Shown: positions 23,339 through 32,301, counted from the first letter of the stretch. The stretch: 33,449 nt of DNA from Chloroflexota bacterium (GCA_002723125.1 PBNM01000008.1:297636-331084), one strand, 5' to 3'. Numbers and translations are program-made. Notes: a model not told the origin generated them from the letters alone.

Positions 23339-24367
23339 ATGACTCGGGAACAAAATAAATTTATATCAAATGAACGTAAACTAGCATTTAGTGACGTATA
23401 TCTAGTACCACAGTTCTCATCAATTAATTCTAGAAGATCTGTTAATGTAACAGAGGAATTCACCTTTAAAAATGGTCACAGTTGGGAAGGGACTCCAATC
23501 ATTGCTTCTAACATGGATTACATAGGGACTCTTGAAATGGCTTCCAGCTTGCAAAATTTTAAGATATGTACTGCCGTGAGTAAGTTCGTTTCTCCTGAAG
23601 ACTGGATAAGCCACATAGAATCAGGTCTCGATATGGAATATGCCTTCCCTACATTTGGATTAGACAATAAAAACTATATTACTGATTACCTAAACCATAT
23701 ATCCGATAGTACAGGACACACCGCAAGAATTATTGTTCTAGACGTTCCAAATGGATACATAGATAGTTTCGCTTCTTTAATATCTGATCTCAAAGCATTA
23801 ATGCCAGATATAACCATATTTGCAGGGAACGTAGTTACTCCAGAAGGTGTGGAACTCTTAGCTAATGCGGGTGTAGATGGCGTCAAACTGGGGATAGGGT
23901 CTGGATCTGTTTGCACTACTTCAATAGAAACTGGAGTAGGTTATCCTCAGTTGTCAGCCATATTAGACTGCGCTGATACAGCCAAAAATAATAGCGTAGT
24001 ACTGATTTCTGACGGAGGAATAAGCGAATCCGGCGATCTAGGAAAAGCATTCGTAGCAGGAACAGATTTTATTATGATTGGAGGTATTCTAGCTGGGCAT
24101 ACAGAGGGAGGAGCGCCTACTATTACAGAAAATGACACGGAATATAGATTGTATTATGGTATGAGTTCTGAAGAAGCAATGAATACACACTACGACGGCA
24201 TAGCGGAATACAGAACCGCAGAAGGTATATCTAAACTCGTAAAAGACAAAGGTCCGGTTGCAAACACCATAAAACAATTACTTGGCGGGCTTAGGTCCTC
24301 TTGTACATACCTTAATTGTCAGAATATTGCTGAATTAACATCAAAGGGACAATTCATAAAAATTTAA
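23339..24367 (+). CDS. guaC: GMP reductase
   Basis: This 342-residue TIM-barrel enzyme of the IMP dehydrogenase/GMP reductase family reductively deaminates GMP to IMP with NADPH. The diagnostic catalytic loop GIGSGSVCTTSIETGVGYPQL carries the active Cys. GMP reductase features follow: SDGGISESGDLGKAF, MIGGILAGHTEGG, and YGMSSEEAMNTHYDG with AEYRTAEG. There is no CBS-domain pair, which separates it from IMP dehydrogenase (about 485 residues). A frame extension opens at GTG 23324, but GAGAGGTG then overlaps the start codon, so ATG 23339 is used. It converges on hpt, stops two bases apart. Together they suggest guanine-to-hypoxanthine purine interconversion. Confidence 0.92.
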   Translation: MTREQNKFISNERKLAFSDVYLVPQFSSINSRRSVNVTEEFTFKNGHSWEGTPIIASNMDYIGTLEMASSLQNFKICTAVSKFVSPEDWISHIESGLDMEYAFPTFGLDNKNYITDYLNHISDSTGHTARIIVLDVPNGYIDSFASLISDLKALMPDITIFAGNVVTPEGVELLANAGVDGVKLGIGSGSVCTTSIETGVGYPQLSAILDCADTAKNNSVVLISDGGISESGDLGKAFVAGTDFIMIGGILAGHTEGGAPTITENDTEYRLYYGMSSEEAMNTHYDGIAEYRTAEGISKLVKDKGPVANTIKQLLGGLRSSCTYLNCQNIAELTSKGQFIKI

Positions 24368-24368
24368 T

Positions 24369-24923
24369 TTAACTCTGGACATAACCTACGAAATTTAATC
24401 CTCTAAATAGACCTTTGTCATCCATCCCATAACCTACCAACCACAAGTCTTCATCTAGGCTGAACCCATAATAATCAGGGCCTATCAATACTTTTCGATT
24501 GACAGTTTTATCTACTAACACAGCTATACTGGAAATTTGTCCTGTTAGACCTTCTAACAATTCTTTAATGCGGTATAGAGTTAATCCTGAGTCAAGAATA
24601 TCATCGATTACTAAGCAAGGAGATTCCATATCTAATCGTTTTTCGAAATCTCTAACCATTATGATATCTGGTTCTGTAGACTCGTAGGTATTGAAGTAAG
24701 AACTAGACATTATCGGAATTACTTTCCATTTGCCTGGTGACAATATTTCCAATTCTATGACTAATTTAGCACCGAACAAAAGAGCTCCAGTCAAAATAGG
24801 AATAAGATTGACTACTTGTTGACTGGAATAAGCATCATCGATTTCCTCAGCAATACGTTTTATTGCTTGGTCTATATCTTTCTCTGACCATAATTCGGTT
24901 ATAGGACTTTGAACATCTGTCAT
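24369..24923 (-). CDS. hpt: Hypoxanthine/guanine phosphoribosyltransferase
   Basis: This 184-residue type I phosphoribosyltransferase makes IMP/GMP from hypoxanthine or guanine and PRPP. The PRPP-binding loop is VIDDILDSGLTL at 105-116. Other HPRT features are ILTGALLFGAKLV near 43 and a C-terminal IGPDYYGFSLDEDLWLVGYGMD, which holds the purine-contacting aromatic/acidic residues. It is the last gene of the nucleoside ABC transporter operon, 4 bases after the second permease; its ribosome site GAGAGGATAAG overlaps the permease stop. This linkage implies that the transporter feeds purine salvage. Confidence 0.93.
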   Translation of the reverse strand: MTDVQSPITELWSEKDIDQAIKRIAEEIDDAYSSQQVVNLIPILTGALLFGAKLVIELEILSPGKWKVIPIMSSSYFNTYESTEPDIIMVRDFEKRLDMESPCLVIDDILDSGLTLYRIKELLEGLTGQISSIAVLVDKTVNRKVLIGPDYYGFSLDEDLWLVGYGMDDKGLFRGLNFVGYVQS

Positions 24924-24927
24924 AAAC

Positions 24928-25878
24928 TTATCCTCTCTTGAACGTGTCTCCTAAATGTTCAGGTTGATTACCAAACAAAATACTTCTAACTCTATTAGGG
25001 ATAAATTGTTTGTCTTGACTATATTGTATCAATATAAGTGACATTATCATCAGTGGAAAAGGAATTAAAGGCAAAACTTGAGACAATCCAAAAAGTACTC
25101 CTTGTAACTTTAGGGCCATGATTTGCAATCCGCCAAAAGCATATGCTCCTATGGCTCCGCGGACAGGATTCCAACCGCCAAATATCACAATAGCTAAACA
25201 AATCCATCCATAATTTAAAGTATGTCCGTTTGACCATCCATATATTGAATGTAGCGAGAATGAAGCTCCCGCCATCCCAACTATTGCACCTCCAAGAGTA
25301 CCGTAGAAATATTTAATAAATTTGACATTAATACCTCTAGCATCCGCTGAATATGGGTTTTCTCCTACCGCGTTCAATACAAGACCCGACTTAGTTTTAT
25401 ATAAAAACCACCATGCAATAATAATTGATGCAATAGACAACCATACCACCACATTTTGGTCTATAACTGCCTTTCCTATAATCGGAATTTCTTTCAACCA
25501 CGGAACTTCAATTTGCGGAACATAAGGACCCGGAATCCTAACAAAGGGTTGTCCCAAATATGAACTTAATTTGCCTAGTAAGATAGTCAAAGTGAAACCT
25601 ACAGCAATCATATTTATGTATAAAGTGATATTAGCAAAACAAATCAGTAATGCTATTATTCCCCCTAACAACGCTGCTGCGATGAATCCTAATAACACAC
25701 TACCGGTTATCGATGCTACAGCGAAACCTATCATTGCAGTAATCAACAAGGATCCCTCTAAAGACAAATTCACAATTCCAACTCGTTCAGATATTGTCTC
25801 CCCTACTACCGCTAACACTAGTGGAGCGCTCATTGAAATGATGGCCGCTAGTATTATTTCAAATTCAACTATGGCCAT
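24928..25878 (-). CDS. BMP-type nucleoside ABC transporter permease 2 (NupQ/YufQ-like)
   Basis: This 316-residue permease has about eight to nine membrane segments. Its N-terminal signature VGETISERVGIVNLSLEGSLL is the marker of the branched-chain-amino-acid/sugar-type permeases of the BMP nucleoside transporters. Later loops ADARGINVKFIKYFYGTLGGA and IVIFGGWNPVRGAIGAYAFGG are typical of the family. It pairs with the upstream permease to form the membrane channel. It overlaps the upstream gene by 14 bases and is 4 bases from hpt. Substrate is inferred as purine nucleosides or bases from family and neighbours. Confidence 0.88.
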   Translation of the reverse strand: MAIVEFEIILAAIISMSAPLVLAVVGETISERVGIVNLSLEGSLLITAMIGFAVASITGSVLLGFIAAALLGGIIALLICFANITLYINMIAVGFTLTILLGKLSSYLGQPFVRIPGPYVPQIEVPWLKEIPIIGKAVIDQNVVVWLSIASIIIAWWFLYKTKSGLVLNAVGENPYSADARGINVKFIKYFYGTLGGAIVGMAGASFSLHSIYGWSNGHTLNYGWICLAIVIFGGWNPVRGAIGAYAFGGLQIMALKLQGVLFGLSQVLPLIPFPLMIMSLILIQYSQDKQFIPNRVRSILFGNQPEHLGDTFKRG

Positions 25879-26920
25879 ACGATTTACTCACAGCATTTAT
25901 TAATTTGATATGAACAGAAGATGCCTTAATCATTAGCCAGAACAGCACTATAGAAGCCTGGATGATTCCGGGCAAACTTGCATGAAGACCCAATTTAATT
26001 TGTAAGGTAGAACCTCCAACAACAAGGCATGCGAAAAAGGCACTAACGACTATAGCGATAGACAATTTTCTACCTGACACTAGTGCGATTAATATACCTA
26101 AAAAGCCATATCCTCCAGAAATATATGGGACGAGCTTATGATATATAGACCCCACTTGGATCGCTCCAGCTAGGCCTACAACCGCACCAGCTATCAAGAA
26201 ACCAAAAAGTATGTACATGTCTGGACTTAGTCCTAGTCTAGAGAAAGCATTTGTATTGCTACCAACACTTTTTAGTTTCAATCCTAAGGAAGTCTTTGCA
26301 TAAATAAATCTCAAAATCAAATACATTGATCCAAATAACAGGATCGGAATGATAGGAAATTTAAAGTCAAACAAATGTGGGAACCAACTCATCTCGGGAA
26401 TAATATCCGTGCCACTTGTAGAAGCAATGCCTTCCTTCTTCCAAGGTCCTATTACTAAATATACTATCAATCCTGCGGCAACAAAGTCTAAGCCCAATCC
26501 CGCAAATATTTCATGTACTGATCCTTTAGTCTTCAATAATCCACATATCAGTCCGAATATACCACCAAAACACATAGCCGCGATGATCATAAAAGGAATC
26601 GATAATAAAGTATCACCTATGAAACTGCGAGCCACAAAAACAGCCCCGATAGCACCCAACATCATTTGGCCTTCTACGCCTATATTCCACATATTACATG
26701 AGAAGGTCACAATCAGTGCAAAAGCAGACAAAGACATTATGCTGGTAATCACAAATACTCTACTTAATGAATCCAATCCTAATACAGATCCTTCTAATAT
26801 AGCTATAAACGTGCTCCATGGAGAAACGCCTAGCAATACTAGCAGTATAGAAGTACAAAACAAGGCTAATCCAAAAGCCATCAAATTTTCTAAGGAATCT
26901 TTTGAATAAAACCTATTCAT
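25865..26920 (-). CDS. BMP-type nucleoside ABC transporter permease 1 (NupP/YufP-like)
   Basis: This 351-residue inner-membrane permease has FSCNMWNIGVEGQMMLGAI near residue 74, the equivalent of the WNIGxEGQ signature of YufP-like proteins. Other family marks are GLDFVAAGLIVY and LKSVGSNTNAFSRLGLSP. About nine to ten membrane segments are seen. A TTG at 26929 can extend the frame, but ATG 26920 has AGGG just upstream and overlaps the ATPase stop by 8 bases (ATGAATAG), a usual coupling arrangement. It overlaps the second permease by 14 bases. Confidence 0.88.
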   Translation of the reverse strand: MNRFYSKDSLENLMAFGLALFCTSILLVLLGVSPWSTFIAILEGSVLGLDSLSRVFVITSIMSLSAFALIVTFSCNMWNIGVEGQMMLGAIGAVFVARSFIGDTLLSIPFMIIAAMCFGGIFGLICGLLKTKGSVHEIFAGLGLDFVAAGLIVYLVIGPWKKEGIASTSGTDIIPEMSWFPHLFDFKFPIIPILLFGSMYLILRFIYAKTSLGLKLKSVGSNTNAFSRLGLSPDMYILFGFLIAGAVVGLAGAIQVGSIYHKLVPYISGGYGFLGILIALVSGRKLSIAIVVSAFFACLVVGGSTLQIKLGLHASLPGIIQASIVLFWLMIKASSVHIKLINAVSKSYGHS

Positions 26921-28343
26921 CCCTGCCAATCACATTCCCTGCTATATTATTAATAATGTCGGTCTTAGATATTGAATTAATCGAGCAAGAGGCAACTATA
27001 TCTTCTCCATGAAAACAAAGAACATAATCTGAATAATTCCATATCTCATCGACATCATATGAAGAAAAAACGGTTACTGTACGACTCAACTTATCATTGA
27101 GTAACTTATCCCAAATGTAATCAGCTGATTGAATATCTAATCCCCTGGTAGGATGCTCCAACATAGCAACATTTATATCGCTCCTCATCATTGATAACAT
27201 CAGCCTCTGCTGATTCCCTCCGGACAATTCATGTGCTTTGGTCTCAGGAGTTCCAATGATGCCATATTCTCTGATTAAATCCTCACACATAGATCTAATT
27301 TGTGTCCAATCAATCACATTATGGCCTAAGGTCGATGATAACGCATGATGGTCTAGTATACTCAGCTCAGGAAATAAACCTCGCTCTAATCTATCAGCTG
27401 GCACATACCCAAAACTAGACTTATCTATAGGACCTTCGGCATCAGTGAGTAAGAAACTCTTGTCATAGAACATGTTTCTCAAAAATGTATCTACTCCAGA
27501 ACCTTGGAGACCTATCGCTCCAACCATCATTCCTTTACTAAGATTCAAATCAATCGTTTGTCCAGACTGTTGGACTTTTGCTACAAGGTTTTGGGTGTCT
27601 GTCACGCTTTCAGTTTGTAACACACTTTCTTCTTGATGACCTCCAAACATCAAATCCACTAAATGTCCGGGGCTTTGCGGAAGATCTAATGTATCGACTA
27701 ATGTACCCTTCCTCATGATACTTACAGAAGATGCGTACTCTAATACGTCTTCAAGTTTGTGAGAGACTAAAATTACAGTGCAACCTTCCTCTGTTAATCC
27801 ATCCAAAGCATCAAATACTTTAGATTTTTGCTCAAGAGAAAACCCACTATTAGGTTCGTCAAGTATAATCACTTTAGCACCATTGGAAAGTAATCTCATG
27901 AGTTCTACTTGTTGTCGTTCCCCAATAGACAGTTGATAGATTTTTTTCTTAGGATCTATATTAAAATCATACACTGAATTCAATCTCTCAAATTCCTGGC
28001 GTAACAATCCATTCCTCATCATTGAAGTATTCAATCGATGTCCTACCGTGAAACTTTGCATGACAGTTAGATTTTTGAAATCCATGGGATCTTGTCCTAG
28101 CAATCCAATACCTAATTCAATCGCACTGTGCGTAGAAAATCCTTTAATGACTTTGTCATCTATTGCTATTGACCCCGAATCTGGAGTGACTTGTCCCGAC
28201 AACATTTTCACAAGCGTTGATTTACCTGCCCCATTTTCGCCTATGATCGCATGAATTGTTCCTGACTCAATACTAACTGTAACCGCGTCATTAGCTATTA
28301 GTTCTCCGTAGCGTTTAGTTATAGAATCAAATGTTATTTTCAT
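26913..28343 (-). CDS. BMP-type nucleoside ABC transporter ATP-binding protein (NupO/YufO-like)
   Basis: This 476-residue protein carries two ABC ATPase domains. The first has Walker A GENGAGKST (35-43), signature QLSIGERQQVE and Walker B VIILDEPNSG. The second lacks the Walker A Gly-Lys-Ser (GLQGSGVDTF) but keeps LSGGNQQ and an EHPTRGLD Walker B variant. This one-good-one-degenerate layout is the norm for sugar/nucleoside importer ATPases of this family. The first signature has LSIGE, not LSGGE. The likely ATG is at 28343 with no clear ribosome site; a TTG at 28352 is a poor alternative. An intrinsic terminator lies directly upstream, between it and the binding-protein gene. Confidence 0.88.
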   Translation of the reverse strand: MKITFDSITKRYGELIANDAVTVSIESGTIHAIIGENGAGKSTLVKMLSGQVTPDSGSIAIDDKVIKGFSTHSAIELGIGLLGQDPMDFKNLTVMQSFTVGHRLNTSMMRNGLLRQEFERLNSVYDFNIDPKKKIYQLSIGERQQVELMRLLSNGAKVIILDEPNSGFSLEQKSKVFDALDGLTEEGCTVILVSHKLEDVLEYASSVSIMRKGTLVDTLDLPQSPGHLVDLMFGGHQEESVLQTESVTDTQNLVAKVQQSGQTIDLNLSKGMMVGAIGLQGSGVDTFLRNMFYDKSFLLTDAEGPIDKSSFGYVPADRLERGLFPELSILDHHALSSTLGHNVIDWTQIRSMCEDLIREYGIIGTPETKAHELSGGNQQRLMLSMMRSDINVAMLEHPTRGLDIQSADYIWDKLLNDKLSRTVTVFSSYDVDEIWNYSDYVLCFHGEDIVASCSINSISKTDIINNIAGNVIGRDE

Positions 28344-28349
28344 TACAAA

Positions 28350-28390
28350 CAAAAAAATAGGCGACCGTATTAAATACAGATCGCCTATTT
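28350..28390 (-). terminator. Intrinsic terminator between binding-protein and ATPase genes
   Basis: On the minus strand, AAATAGGCGA and TCGCCTATTT (28355-28364 and 28381-28390) form a 10 bp stem with an inner GTATT/AATAC pairing, followed by a run of T (TTTTTTTG). It falls inside the transporter operon 20 bases after the binding-protein stop, and may cut expression of the membrane parts relative to the binding protein. Confidence 0.75.
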
Positions 28391-28410
28391 ACTATAGTAT
28401 TACCCTTAAA

Positions 28411-29655
28411 TTAGTCTCCTGCATCACCTATAATTCCTTCCAATAGGCCGGTAGTGTACCAAATCTGCTTATCTGATGCTTCCTCACCAGCTGCGACGAA
28501 GGTGGACCCATCCTGATATTGCAATGGGCCTTTGAATAAATTGATGTCTCCATTTGCTAAACCTTTAATAAATTTATTATTTAAGGTATCCCAGTTGTCA
28601 TCGCCCAGAGCATCTCCCTTTGCGAATCCTATCATAGAAGTGTCTTCGTTATTAATATTCGACCAATCAGGTCCAAGCCATTTCCAAGTAGCTGAGAAAT
28701 TATCATTTGCAACTGCATTGATTGTATTGAGATAAGAAGGCCCCCAATTGAAATAAGGAACTCCCAAACATGCTCCAGGTGCTTCAGCACACGCTCCATG
28801 ATAATCATAAGGGACCGCCCAAACCTGTTCCCCAGAGCTATTTCTCTTACCTGCTTCTACGATAACCTGCGTTGTATCTATACCGGATATAACCACATCG
28901 GCCCCAGAGTCATAAAAATCGTTCGTAACTACAGTAGGATCCAATGTAACACCAGGTATATGGAACCAGAAACCAATCCACTTAATTTCAAAGTTTAAGT
29001 CTGCTATGTTTTTACCTCTAGATTCTTCCCAACAATATTTAGCACCTAGATAGGCGGAGTTAGCCAATCTCTTTGTCTCTGCATTAATGAGCGGCCCTAC
29101 AAAACCTATATTCCCAGTCTCGGTTTTCAATGCTGCTGCACATCCGGCCATCATCTTACCGTACTCCATTTTTCCCATGATATTACCCAAATTGGCCAAT
29201 TCAGGGTGATAAGCATCGCCATCCGCCCATGCACTATCTCCACTAGACCAAATCATTGGCACATCTGGATGAGACGCTGCAGCTTCAAGGATACCGTCTT
29301 TCATATCTTCAGACGTCGCGAAAATTAATTCGGCTCCTTGTTCAACCATTTGATCTACCACTTGGGCAACAGTTATATCTGGAGAGTCTGCTGGATTAAT
29401 GAAATCCATAACAATCATCTCAGACCCAGTTTTTTGTGCTGCGTAAGCACCACCGTCATGATGAGCTTGAGACCATCCTCTATCATTTCTCGGTCCGACT
29501 AATATCATCCCAAACTTAATGGGTTCTGATGCCATCGGTTCAGCAGCTGGGGCATCAGCCTCACCGCCAATATTGCATGCCAGCATAGCAGCTAGCAACA
29601 AAGACATCGTTGCGCTAATCGCTATTAGCTTCATTTTTTTCAAGGAACTCACCAT
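28411..29655 (-). CDS. BMP family nucleoside-binding lipoprotein
   Basis: This 414-residue substrate-binding protein begins with a lipoprotein signal: basic SSLKKMK, hydrophobic LIAISATMSLLLAAM and Cys27 in LAC. The mature protein reads FGMILVGPRNDRGWSQAHHDGG, a start typical of basic membrane protein/PnrA-like binding proteins for purine nucleosides. SGDSAWADG and GIDTTQVIVEAGKR segments belong to the same fold. ATG 29655 has GGAG 7 bases upstream and is preferred over a TTG at 29670. It is first in the ABC-hpt operon. Homologues bind nucleosides; autoinducer or other ligands are less likely given hpt and guaC nearby. Confidence 0.88.
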   Translation of the reverse strand: MVSSLKKMKLIAISATMSLLLAAMLACNIGGEADAPAAEPMASEPIKFGMILVGPRNDRGWSQAHHDGGAYAAQKTGSEMIVMDFINPADSPDITVAQVVDQMVEQGAELIFATSEDMKDGILEAAASHPDVPMIWSSGDSAWADGDAYHPELANLGNIMGKMEYGKMMAGCAAALKTETGNIGFVGPLINAETKRLANSAYLGAKYCWEESRGKNIADLNFEIKWIGFWFHIPGVTLDPTVVTNDFYDSGADVVISGIDTTQVIVEAGKRNSSGEQVWAVPYDYHGACAEAPGACLGVPYFNWGPSYLNTINAVANDNFSATWKWLGPDWSNINNEDTSMIGFAKGDALGDDNWDTLNNKFIKGLANGDINLFKGPLQYQDGSTFVAAGEEASDKQIWYTTGLLEGIIGDAGD

Positions 29656-29680
29656 CACAAATCTCCACAATAATATTCCA

Positions 29681-29693
29681 ATTGATGATCAAT
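29681..29693. promoter_or_regulatory. 13 bp palindrome upstream of the nucleoside-transporter operon
   Basis: ATTGAT-G-ATCAAT is a perfect palindrome 26 bases before the binding-protein start codon. On the minus strand it follows a TTGACC -35-like hexamer and precedes an AT-rich -10 candidate (GAATAT at a 17-base spacing), so it could be an operator over the promoter. Motif-based, weak. Confidence 0.35.
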
Positions 29694-29772
29694 CGGGTCA
29701 AAATATTGTCACATAAATTTGTTAATTTTGTATTCCGATGTGTCAGTAATTTATTACAATGTTGAAGGTGAT

Positions 29773-31023
29773 CTATTTTCGATTTTTATTGGGATCACCC
29801 GATACAATCAATAATATGACACTGACGAAAGAGCCTGCCATAAATACCCAAAAAGCTCCTTGATATGCATTCGTTAAATCATATATAAATCCAGATATAA
29901 CTGGCCCGACAGCTAAACCCATTACGAGAGTAACTCTACTTAGACCATTAATAGTGCCTAATATCTCTCGACCAAACACATTGTTCCACAGAACCGGAAT
30001 TAATGGATGTACTGTAATTAACGAAAAGCCCCAAACAGAAACAAATATAAATGTCTCTAACATCGAATCTGCCCTAATTAATATGACTAGGCTTAAAGTC
30101 GCAACACTACAACCAATTATCATCAAGTATTTAATATTGAAACGGTCTGCTAATAGACCTGCTATAGTAATACCAATCGCTCCAGAAATTGCAAACACGG
30201 AAACTGTAGAACCGATTATTACAGGGGACACACCTTGTTGAGATAAGTGTGCTGCAAAGTGCAAGGTGATTCCCGGCCCTGCTGCACCAACCATAAATAA
30301 TGACACAAATACACACCAGAAAAATCGTGTTCTTACTGCTTCTTTTACGGTCCATTCACGAACATAAGTCGTACTTTGTTGTAAATTTGAACCGGAAGAG
30401 ATTCCATCAACAGCTAATCCCATTGCTTCAGGATTTTTCCGTATTAATAAAAATGCTGGTAATATGCCAAAAATCAGGGGGAACAATGCTAAGGTTATCC
30501 AAGCTATCCTCCAACCTAATTCTCCTATGATTAATTGATACAACGGCCCACTTATAGCCGCTGCTATAGCTCCTGTGAGCATAATCAATGAAGTTGCTCT
30601 ACCCTTATACTTGGCAAACCATTTGCCTACTGTGGGATATGTAGCACTATTAATCACACCTTGGTCAATGGTCCGGATTATCGTATATGTTATAAAAAAG
30701 GCCAGAATGGTCTGTAGCATAGACATATACAAACAGCTTAATGCAAGCACTACTGCTGCCAGAGGCAATATGTATCGCGCCCCATACACATCCACTAATT
30801 TACCTACAAATGGACTTAATGCCGCACCAAACACACTCCCTAAGCTAGCAGGAACAGATATTACAGTTCTAGACCATCCAAACTCCTGCACCATAGGCAT
30901 CACGAATAAGCTTAATAAAGTAATTGAGGCACAGTGATTCCCAAGTTCACTACAGCAAGCAGCAAATGAGACATACCAACCATGATAAAGTTTTTTGGGA
31001 TTGAATGAGCGTAACTTGAACAT
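29773..31023 (-). CDS. MFS transporter (monocarboxylate/oxalate-formate antiporter-like)
   Basis: This 416-residue transporter has about 12 hydrophobic helices. It begins KKLYHGWYVSFAACCSELG, followed by SLFVMPMVQEFGWSRTVIS, a first helix and loop shared with OFA/monocarboxylate-porter families. The loop 2-3 signature G-x-x-x-D-x-x-G-A-R is present as GKLVDVYGARY near 78, and its mirror in the second half is GLLADRFNIKY. A likely substrate is a small organic acid. It is a single gene, separated from the nucleoside operon by an AT-rich gap. No regulator is attached. Confidence 0.85.
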   Translation of the reverse strand: MFKLRSFNPKKLYHGWYVSFAACCSELGNHCASITLLSLFVMPMVQEFGWSRTVISVPASLGSVFGAALSPFVGKLVDVYGARYILPLAAVVLALSCLYMSMLQTILAFFITYTIIRTIDQGVINSATYPTVGKWFAKYKGRATSLIMLTGAIAAAISGPLYQLIIGELGWRIAWITLALFPLIFGILPAFLLIRKNPEAMGLAVDGISSGSNLQQSTTYVREWTVKEAVRTRFFWCVFVSLFMVGAAGPGITLHFAAHLSQQGVSPVIIGSTVSVFAISGAIGITIAGLLADRFNIKYLMIIGCSVATLSLVILIRADSMLETFIFVSVWGFSLITVHPLIPVLWNNVFGREILGTINGLSRVTLVMGLAVGPVISGFIYDLTNAYQGAFWVFMAGSFVSVILLIVSGDPNKNRK

Positions 31024-31145
31024 ACAGTTACTTAGCCTAACACGGTTAAGTCCAAATTACTGTAAAAAAGGCAACCAAATTCGCGAGAGGTTCATCTTAA
31101 ATATATAGAAAACCATACAAAATATAAATATAGTATAGGCGATAG

Positions 31146-32162
31146 ATGGGAATATTTGAGAAATATCTGACTATATGGATAGCATCCAGCATATTAATTG
31201 GGTGGTTACTAGGACTAGTGATACCGTCCCTTTTCACGACAATCTCTGAACTAACTATATTTAACACCAATGTTATCATCGCCATATTGATATGGTTGAT
31301 GATTTACCCAATGATGTGCCAAGTAGAAGTAACTGGGCTTACAAAAGTCTTTGTTAAACCCAAAGGCCTTATCCTAACATTAATAATCAATTGGGCAATC
31401 AAACCATTTAGCATGGCTCTCTTAGCATGGTTATTTTTGAAAATTATCTTTGGGAGCATCCTAGAGCCTAGTCTGGCAAATGAATATATAGCAGGAATGA
31501 TATTGCTTGGAGTAGCTCCATGTACCGCAATGGTATTTATATGGAGCTCCCTCACCAAAGGAGACCCTAATTACACTCTTGTGCAGGTGTCTATCAACGA
31601 TCTTATAATGATTGTTGCTTTTGCACCAATCGCAGGGCTGTTACTCGAAATCAGTAATATAGAAGTGCCTTGGAGTATTCTTATAACCTCTGTCGTACTG
31701 TACATACTTATCCCCTTAATAGCAGGGGTAGTAACGAGAAAGATCCTCATTGCCACTGACGATCGCAGACTCAGTAAATTAATCCAGTTGGCTAAGCCTT
31801 TATCTATTATAGGCTTACTTCTGACAGTAATTATTTTATTTGGACTACAGTCTGATACGATCAGTACTCAATTGAGAGATATAATTTTAATTTCCATACC
31901 ACTTACTATACAAACCTTATCTATATTTATACTTGGTTACGTTATAGCGTATTTAATAAAACTACCGCACAATATTGCAGGACCGGCATGCTTGATAGGA
32001 ACATCTAATTTCTTCGAATTAGCTGTCGCTGTAGCTATAACCTTGTTTGGTATAAATTCAGGCGCTTCTCTAGCTACTGTAGTCGGAGTGCTGATAGAAG
32101 TACCGGTGATGTTGATGTTGGTGTGGGTGGTTAATCGTACAGCAAAGTGGTTCCCTGGTTAA
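31146..32162 (+). CDS. acr3: ACR3-type arsenite efflux transporter
   Basis: This 338-residue membrane protein has ten predicted helices and exports arsenite. The ACR3 signatures are LLGVAPCTAMVFIWSSL (residues about 118-134), which holds the essential Cys, followed by YTLVQVSINDL, and GTSNFFELAVAVAI near the C-terminus. Full length is slightly short of the usual 340-370. No arsR or arsC gene is adjacent in the window. A weak TATAGGCGATAG leader precedes the ATG, with no good ribosome site. It is a solitary plus-strand gene. Confidence 0.93.
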   Translation: MGIFEKYLTIWIASSILIGWLLGLVIPSLFTTISELTIFNTNVIIAILIWLMIYPMMCQVEVTGLTKVFVKPKGLILTLIINWAIKPFSMALLAWLFLKIIFGSILEPSLANEYIAGMILLGVAPCTAMVFIWSSLTKGDPNYTLVQVSINDLIMIVAFAPIAGLLLEISNIEVPWSILITSVVLYILIPLIAGVVTRKILIATDDRRLSKLIQLAKPLSIIGLLLTVIILFGLQSDTISTQLRDIILISIPLTIQTLSIFILGYVIAYLIKLPHNIAGPACLIGTSNFFELAVAVAITLFGINSGASLATVVGVLIEVPVMLMLVWVVNRTAKWFPG

Positions 32163-32206
32163 TCTTGTAAACTAGCCTGAAAGCAACCTTGCCTTCCTGC
32201 CTAGAG

Positions 32207-32299
32207 TCAACATAATCCTTTAACAGGAATGTCCAATCCACATCCTGCTATACCGACAAATAACATCCAGAACCAATATTGGATTTTGTTGAAGAGCAT
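32207..32299 (-). CDS. Possible 30-residue small hydrophobic or lipoprotein-like ORF
   Basis: This small frame starts 2 bases after the Fur-family stop codon and encodes MLFNKIQYWFWMLFVGIAGC and ten more residues. The aromatic hydrophobic core and IAGC look like a lipobox. There is no ribosome site of its own. It could be a remnant of a longer lipoprotein. It lies in the 139-base gap between acr3 and the Fur gene, which otherwise shows nothing. Support is weak. Confidence 0.25.
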   Translation of the reverse strand: MLFNKIQYWFWMLFVGIAGCGLDIPVKGLC

Positions 32300-32301
32300 T
32301 A

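Noticed and set aside
26349-26909. 186-codon plus-strand frame inside the permease gene
   Set aside because: It is antisense to a permease with clear family signatures and is rich in Ile, Asn, Pro and Ser without a recognisable fold.
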